Shown one piece after another: positions 6,604-10,261 of a DNA stretch of 10,261 nt (position 1 is its first letter; each line of letters starts with the position of its first letter). Under the pieces are notes generated by a model. The model saw only the letters and a list, made by a program, of their open reading frames with translations. It searched no databases and was not told where the DNA came from. The position numbers and the translations under genes are program-made. The DNA comes from an uncultured Bacteroidota bacterium (GTDB lineage Bacteria > Bacteroidota > Bacteroidia > Chitinophagales > Chitinophagaceae): the NCBI GenBank assembly GCA_903851455.1, contig CAINOM010000093.1, positions 1 through 10,261 of the forward strand, written 5' to 3'.

Positions 6604-8025
6604 GTGAAAAATAACTCGTTATTCAGTAATTCGTTTTTCATATTCGTGATCAGGTTCTTCCCCTCACTGGCAAACCTGCTGGTGGTGGTCTGGTATTCCC
6701 GGCATTTGCCACAGGAAACCTATGGTAATTACCAGCATTTCTGGATACAGCTTAGTGTTTTGTGTCCGTTAGCCTGCGTGGGGATTCACGTATTGGCAAT
6801 AACCTATCCGCCGGGCTTTATCATGAAGCTGCTGAAAGCGATAAAGGCGGGACAGTATACCATGTATGGTTTTTGGGTGCTGATGCTTGCCGGCATTTTT
6901 GCGGCACTCCAGCATAACGCGCTGGATATTTCGCTGTTTGTTCCTTTCCTGTTCCTGATCTGTTACACGTTTGCCACCATTTTCGAATCGCTGCTGATTG
7001 TATTCCGCAACTATCAAAGCCTTGTGGCCATTAATGTTCTTTACTCTGTTTTGTTTTGGGGCATACATTGGTTTGTGCTGGGGCATGGATTTTCGCTGCA
7101 GGCAGTATTCTCTTATTTGCTGATACTCACAGTGCTTCGGCTGTGTATCTATTGTGGTATTACTGCTGTTAATGTGCAGCGGTATAGTGAAGAGGAGCAT
7201 GAAGAAGATCATAACCTGGCGAAAATACGCACCCTGTGGATGCACCTTGGCCTGTATGATGTGACACAGGTCTTGTCAAGCTGGATCGACAAATTCATTA
7301 TTTCCCTGGCGCTGAGTGCATCATTGTCGGCTGTTTATTATAATGGTTCCCAGAACATTCCGTTCCTTCCGCTGCTGCTCGGAGCCGCAGGCAGTGCTGT
7401 GCTGATCCAACTGGCGCGAGGCGGCACGAAAAATGAGACTTCCGATACTATCCAGCTCATGAACCAAATGGGAAAGATGCTCTCGAGCATTGTCTTCCCT
7501 GTTTTCTTTTTCCTTTTATTCTTCCGGGTAGATCTTATCGTTACCATATTCACCGCCAGGTACATTCCTGCCATCCCGGTATTTATGGCTTCATTGTTGA
7601 TCCTGCCGGTACGGGCCTATCACTTTACCACTGTGTTGCAGCGGATGCACAAGGGGAACATCATCAACATCGGTGCCATTGCGGAACTACTGCTCGCCTG
7701 CGCGCTTATATACCCGCTTTACCGCTGGCTTGGGCTTCCGGGCGTGGCACTGAGCTTTGTTATTTCCACTTATTTCCAGGCAACCTTTTACCTGGTCTAT
7801 TCGGCAAGACTGCTGCAAACGAGCCCGCTGAAGCTGGTGCCTTATGTGAACTGGATCATTAAACTCATTGTTTTTGCCTCTTTGTTCATAGGCATTCGTT
7901 ATGTATGCTATCGCTACTTTTCCGGCGGAATTCCGTTAATTTTGGGAGGAGTGACTATGGTGCTGGCGATAGGAATATCGCTGCTGGCAGAGTATAAAAA
8001 ACAACAAAAACATGGCTGGAGCTAA
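6604..8025 (+). CDS. Oligosaccharide flippase, Wzx/MOP superfamily, 473 aa
   Basis: A polytopic inner-membrane protein with about 12-14 hydrophobic segments from residue 10 to 465. The N-terminal pattern RFFPSLANLLVVVWYSRHLP followed by YGNYQ is the usual start of polysaccharide-export flippases, and the mid-protein block YDVTQVLSSWIDKFIIS matches the start of the second half in this family. The expected role is moving a lipid-linked glycan from the inner to the outer leaflet of the cytoplasmic membrane; the glycan is not identifiable. The start is GTG at 6604-6606: the nearest ATG (6602-6604) is in another frame and is followed at once by TGA, and the next in-frame ATG would remove the first two membrane segments. 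AAAAGAG at 6594-6600 may act as a ribosome binding site. It follows the YfhO gene by 14 bases and overlaps the next gene by 14 bases, which indicates one transcript. Confidence 0.85.
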   Translation: MKNNSLFSNSFFIFVIRFFPSLANLLVVVWYSRHLPQETYGNYQHFWIQLSVLCPLACVGIHVLAITYPPGFIMKLLKAIKAGQYTMYGFWVLMLAGIFAALQHNALDISLFVPFLFLICYTFATIFESLLIVFRNYQSLVAINVLYSVLFWGIHWFVLGHGFSLQAVFSYLLILTVLRLCIYCGITAVNVQRYSEEEHEEDHNLAKIRTLWMHLGLYDVTQVLSSWIDKFIISLALSASLSAVYYNGSQNIPFLPLLLGAAGSAVLIQLARGGTKNETSDTIQLMNQMGKMLSSIVFPVFFFLLFFRVDLIVTIFTARYIPAIPVFMASLLILPVRAYHFTTVLQRMHKGNIINIGAIAELLLACALIYPLYRWLGLPGVALSFVISTYFQATFYLVYSARLLQTSPLKLVPYVNWIIKLIVFASLFIGIRYVCYRYFSGGIPLILGGVTMVLAIGISLLAEYKKQQKHGWS

Positions 8026-8998
8026 CCACAGGCAGCGGTTGAGAGACCTGGACAATACAGGTTTTGGCGCCAACAGTAGTATTGAAGGCGGCAGACTGGT
8101 GAACCCGGATGGGTCAAATAATCTTAAGAAGAGAGGATTACCTGTATGGGAACGCACCAGTGTGTATCATACGTTGCTGCGTATGAAGCGCAGTCATTTT
8201 TTCTTTTTTGTGCTGATCCTGTATACGTGCATCAATTTGTTCTTTGCTGTTGTTTACTTCCTTACCGGCGTGGAGCACCTGGTGGGCGGTGACGGGGCAA
8301 GGACCTTTTTCGGGCAATTTATGGAGGCGTTCTTTTTCAGCTCCCAAACCCTTACTACCGTTGGCTATGGGAGGGTAGCGCCATCAGGCATGCTAACCAA
8401 TTCTATTGCCTCTGTGGAGTCGTTGATAGGTATACTCGTTTTTGCTGTTATGACCGGTCTTATCTATGGCCGTTTTTCGCGCCCGCGTGCATACCTTATG
8501 TTCAGTCCCAATATCATTATAGCGCCATATAAGGACGGCAAAGCGGTAATGTTCCGGGTAGCCACATACAAAAATAATCACCTGACAGATGTGGAGGCGC
8601 AGGTCACCCTGGCGCTGCACCTGAAGGAAAATGGCAAAACGGTTACGAAATTTTATCCTTTGCAGCTTGAGTTATCAAAGATCAATTCACTGGCACTCAG
8701 CTGGACATTAGTGCATGCTATCACAGAAGAGAGCCCCCTGTATCACTACACAAAAAACGATGTGACGGAGACGCAAATGGAAGTGATCGTGAACATCAAA
8801 GCGTTCGATGATCATTTTTCTAATATCGTACAGCAACGTACGTCGTATAGTTACAACCAGGTCGTCTACGGCGCTAAATTCCTCCCAATGTTTGAACGCG
8901 CGCCCAATGGTCAGTACACCATCATGGAGCTGGACAAGATCAACGCATACGAGCTTGTTGCCATGCCTGAAAAGGAACCAAGCGGAGCAATAGCTTAG
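8012..8998 (+). CDS. Inward-rectifier potassium channel, KirBac type, 328 aa
   Basis: A tetrameric K+ channel subunit of the inner membrane. In order: an N-terminal segment with NTGFG (15-19), LVNPDGSNNLKKRG and a slide-helix region near 46-60; outer helix about 62-84; pore helix EAFFFSSQTLT and selectivity filter TVGYG at 116-120; inner helix about 131-152, with Gly140 and Gly149 as possible hinges; then RFSRPRAYLMFS (154-165), which leads into the cytoplasmic immunoglobulin-like Kir domain (about 160-310, e.g. AVMFRVATYKNN). All parts are present and the length is typical. The residue after the filter is Arg121, where many K+ channels have Asp. The start ATG lies inside the last codons of the flippase gene (14-base overlap, different frame) and has an A-rich upstream stretch with no Shine-Dalgarno sequence, so translation is probably coupled to the flippase. 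K+ flux role is well supported; the physiological reason for its place here is not. Confidence 0.93.
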   Translation: MAGANHRQRLRDLDNTGFGANSSIEGGRLVNPDGSNNLKKRGLPVWERTSVYHTLLRMKRSHFFFFVLILYTCINLFFAVVYFLTGVEHLVGGDGARTFFGQFMEAFFFSSQTLTTVGYGRVAPSGMLTNSIASVESLIGILVFAVMTGLIYGRFSRPRAYLMFSPNIIIAPYKDGKAVMFRVATYKNNHLTDVEAQVTLALHLKENGKTVTKFYPLQLELSKINSLALSWTLVHAITEESPLYHYTKNDVTETQMEVIVNIKAFDDHFSNIVQQRTSYSYNQVVYGAKFLPMFERAPNGQYTIMELDKINAYELVAMPEKEPSGAIA

Positions 8999-9035
8999 AA
9001 TAGCGATAATATTATATGCAATAAAAGGTGTCGGC

Positions 9036-9072
9036 AACTGTCGTTACAGGCAGTTAAAATCGCGTTAAACTG
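9036..9072. repeat. Three complementary 5-base arms between the Kir gene and uppS
   Basis: AACTG at 9036-9040, CAGTT at 9051-9055 and AACTG at 9068-9072. The middle arm can pair with either flank; with the right one it forms a 22-base imperfect palindrome. The arms are short and no T-run follows, so this is at most a weak 3' structure of the Kir mRNA or an operator upstream of the uppS promoter. Confidence 0.25.
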
Positions 9073-9084
9073 CGAGCACAGATT

Positions 9085-9113
9085 TTGTTACCAACCTCTA
9101 CGGCCTATTTTTG
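9085..9113 (+). promoter_or_regulatory. Promoter of uppS-bamA
   Basis: TTG at 9085-9087 (within TTTTG) and TATTTTTG at 9106-9113 are separated by 18 bases, a full match to the Bacteroidota housekeeping promoter (-33 TTG, -7 TAnnTTTG). It predicts transcription starting near 9118-9121 and a leader of about 45 bases. It also shows that the in-frame TTG at 9085 cannot be the uppS start, since it lies within the -33 element. Confidence 0.7.
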
Positions 9114-9165
9114 TACCTTCGCACACTTGTTTGCGCAGGCAGGCAAGCTTTTCTTTAAAATTAAG

Positions 9166-9918
9166 ATGGACCAATTACAATCTCTTGACCGCAGCAAACT
9201 GCCCGCTCATATAGCCATTATTATGGATGGCAACGGGCGTTGGGCTAAAGAGCGTGGCCAGGACAGGGTCTACGGGCATTATGAAGGGGTAGTGAGTGTG
9301 CGCGAGATCGTAAATGCCTGCGGCGAAATAGGAATCAAATACCTCACACTTTACGCATTTTCTGCTGAGAACTGGAACCGCCCCAAGGCGGAAGTAGACG
9401 CATTAATGGAATTGCTGGTAACCACCATCAGGAAGGAAGTAGAAGAGCTGAAAAAGAATAATGTGAAGCTCCATGTGATCGGCGACTTTGCGAGCCTGCC
9501 GGAAATATGCCAGAAAGAGCTGAATGAAGCAAAGGAAATAACAGGAACAAATACCGGGCTGAACCTGATCCTCGCGCTCAGTTACAGCTCGCGCCAGGAA
9601 ATAGTGATGGCGGCAAGGACAATAGGCGAGGGCATAGCAGCCGGAACACTAAAGGCTGATGATATCACCGAATCAACCTTTCACAATTACCTGTATACCG
9701 CTCCTTTTCCTGATCCGGAATTAATGATCCGCACCAGCGGAGAATACCGGATCAGTAATTACCTGCTCTACCAGCTGGCCTATGCAGAGCTTTATTTTAC
9801 AAACGTACATTGGCCCGATTTCCGGAAACCTAACCTAATTGAAGCACTGCTGAACTACCAGCAGCGCGAACGCCGTTTTGGCAAGACCAGTGAACAAATT
9901 CAAACGCACACAATATAG
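9166..9918 (+). CDS. uppS: Undecaprenyl diphosphate synthase (cis-prenyltransferase), 250 aa
   Basis: Condenses farnesyl diphosphate with isopentenyl diphosphate units into the C55 carrier lipid used for peptidoglycan and surface glycans; cytosolic, membrane-associated. All family motifs are present: IMDGNGRWAK with catalytic Asp21, GHYEG with His38, YAFSAENWNRP at 63-73 with Asn69, and DPELMIRTSGEYRISN (183-198) with Arg189, Arg195 and Ser197, then AYAELYF with Glu208. These line up with E. coli UppS residues at a constant offset of five. I chose the ATG at 9166 because it gives the normal length and begins shortly before the conserved block; the open frame reaches back to a TTG at 9085, but those 27 codons overlap the promoter. 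The next gene begins one base after the TAG stop. No strong Shine-Dalgarno sequence is visible. Confidence 0.96.
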   Translation: MDQLQSLDRSKLPAHIAIIMDGNGRWAKERGQDRVYGHYEGVVSVREIVNACGEIGIKYLTLYAFSAENWNRPKAEVDALMELLVTTIRKEVEELKKNNVKLHVIGDFASLPEICQKELNEAKEITGTNTGLNLILALSYSSRQEIVMAARTIGEGIAAGTLKADDITESTFHNYLYTAPFPDPELMIRTSGEYRISNYLLYQLAYAELYFTNVHWPDFRKPNLIEALLNYQQRERRFGKTSEQIQTHTI

Positions 9919-9919
9919 C

Positions 9920-10261
9920 ATGTATAAAAGCGCCACAAAATATTGTTTTTTACTTTTTTGCCTTTTTAGCGCGGCCCGTTCATCGGCGCAGTTAGGTGGC
10001 GGGGCTGGCGGCATAAAGCTGCAGCAAACACAGCCTGCGGCAGACAACCTGCCAAAAGTGAAGGAGTATGAGCTGGCGGGCATTACCGTATCCGGCGCCA
10101 AATACCTGGACCAGGACCTGCTGATAGCAGTAACCAACCTGGTGGTAGGTCAGAAGCTGCACCTGCCTAATGATGAAGGTATCGCCAGAGCCATCAAAGC
10201 GCTGTGGAAACAGGAGCTTTTCTCTAACGTAGACATCACGATCACTAAATATATCGAAGAC
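9920..10261 (+). CDS. bamA: Outer membrane protein assembly factor BamA, N-terminal part (runs off the window)
   Basis: The first 114 codons of a longer gene, open to the last base. Residues 1-23 form a signal peptide: basic start with Lys3 and Lys7, hydrophobic core CFLLFCLFSA, and a likely cleavage after SSA before Gln24. A Gly/Gln-rich linker follows to about residue 45, then the start of a POTRA domain: EYELAGITVSGAKYLDQDLL, then VGQKLHLPND, and ALWKQELFSNVDI. This order (beta strand with V-x-G, helix, GQ, ALW, LFSNV) is typical of the first POTRA of Bacteroidota BamA. The full protein would continue with more POTRA domains and a C-terminal beta barrel that inserts proteins into the outer membrane. 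Its place one base after uppS supports BamA over the related TamA; only the N-terminus is seen, so a small doubt remains. Expression is probably from the promoter at 9085. Confidence 0.87.
   Translation, partial: MYKSATKYCFLLFCLFSAARSSAQLGGGAGGIKLQQTQPAADNLPKVKEYELAGITVSGAKYLDQDLLIAVTNLVVGQKLHLPNDEGIARAIKALWKQELFSNVDITITKYIED

Noticed and set aside
9006..9015. AT-rich palindrome ATAATATTAT after the Kir gene
   Set aside because: Short AT-only palindromes are common by chance in AT-rich spacers, and no paired or flanking signal supports a function.

Overview
The window looks like chromosomal DNA of a Bacteroidota bacterium, most likely of the Chitinophagales (Chitinophagaceae or a close relative). 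This rests on four things: -7 promoter boxes of the Bacteroidota type TAnnTTTG, starts with A-rich leaders and few real Shine-Dalgarno sequences, a fused alpha/beta 2-oxo acid dehydrogenase E1, and the pair uppS-bamA. The species assignment is inference. There are no RNA genes, insertion sequences, CRISPR arrays or phage genes, and all but one of the genes fall in recognisable families.

Left part (1-3844). The 3' end of a PhzF-type isomerase gene enters on the + strand. Three genes on the - strand face it: the fused E1 gene (3844 to 1793), a small cytosolic retroviral-type aspartic protease (1717 to 1298), and an exported protein of unknown function (1188 to 223). Gaps of 75 and 109 bases separate the three, so they may be separate units or loosely co-transcribed. 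A 23-base inverted repeat sits just before the exported-protein gene.

Divergent intergenic region (3845-4129, 285 bases, the longest gene-free stretch). It holds a degenerate 8-bp tandem repeat, a -7 box that would give the E1 gene an almost leaderless mRNA, three TTAA blocks spaced exactly 10 bp apart, a direct repeat TTAGCGGA spaced 33 bp, and a -7 box for the rightward genes.

Right part (4130-10261, all + strand). A tight cluster comes first: a YfhO-family polytopic membrane protein, a Wzx/MOP-type oligosaccharide flippase starting 14 bases later at a GTG, and an inward-rectifier (KirBac-type) potassium channel whose start overlaps the flippase end by 14 bases. After a 167-base gap with a good Bacteroidota promoter come uppS (undecaprenyl diphosphate synthase) and, one base after its stop, the first 114 codons of bamA. 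The shared theme is the cell envelope: UppS makes the lipid carrier, a flippase moves carrier-linked glycans, YfhO-type proteins are linked to transfer of sugars from the carrier, and BamA inserts outer-membrane proteins. The potassium channel is the member that does not obviously fit.

This is mostly an ordinary housekeeping and envelope region. I see no clear new multi-gene system. The items most worth a second look are the YfhO-flippase-Kir cluster, the unknown exported protein with its leader inverted repeat, and the 8-bp periodic repeat next to the E1 start.
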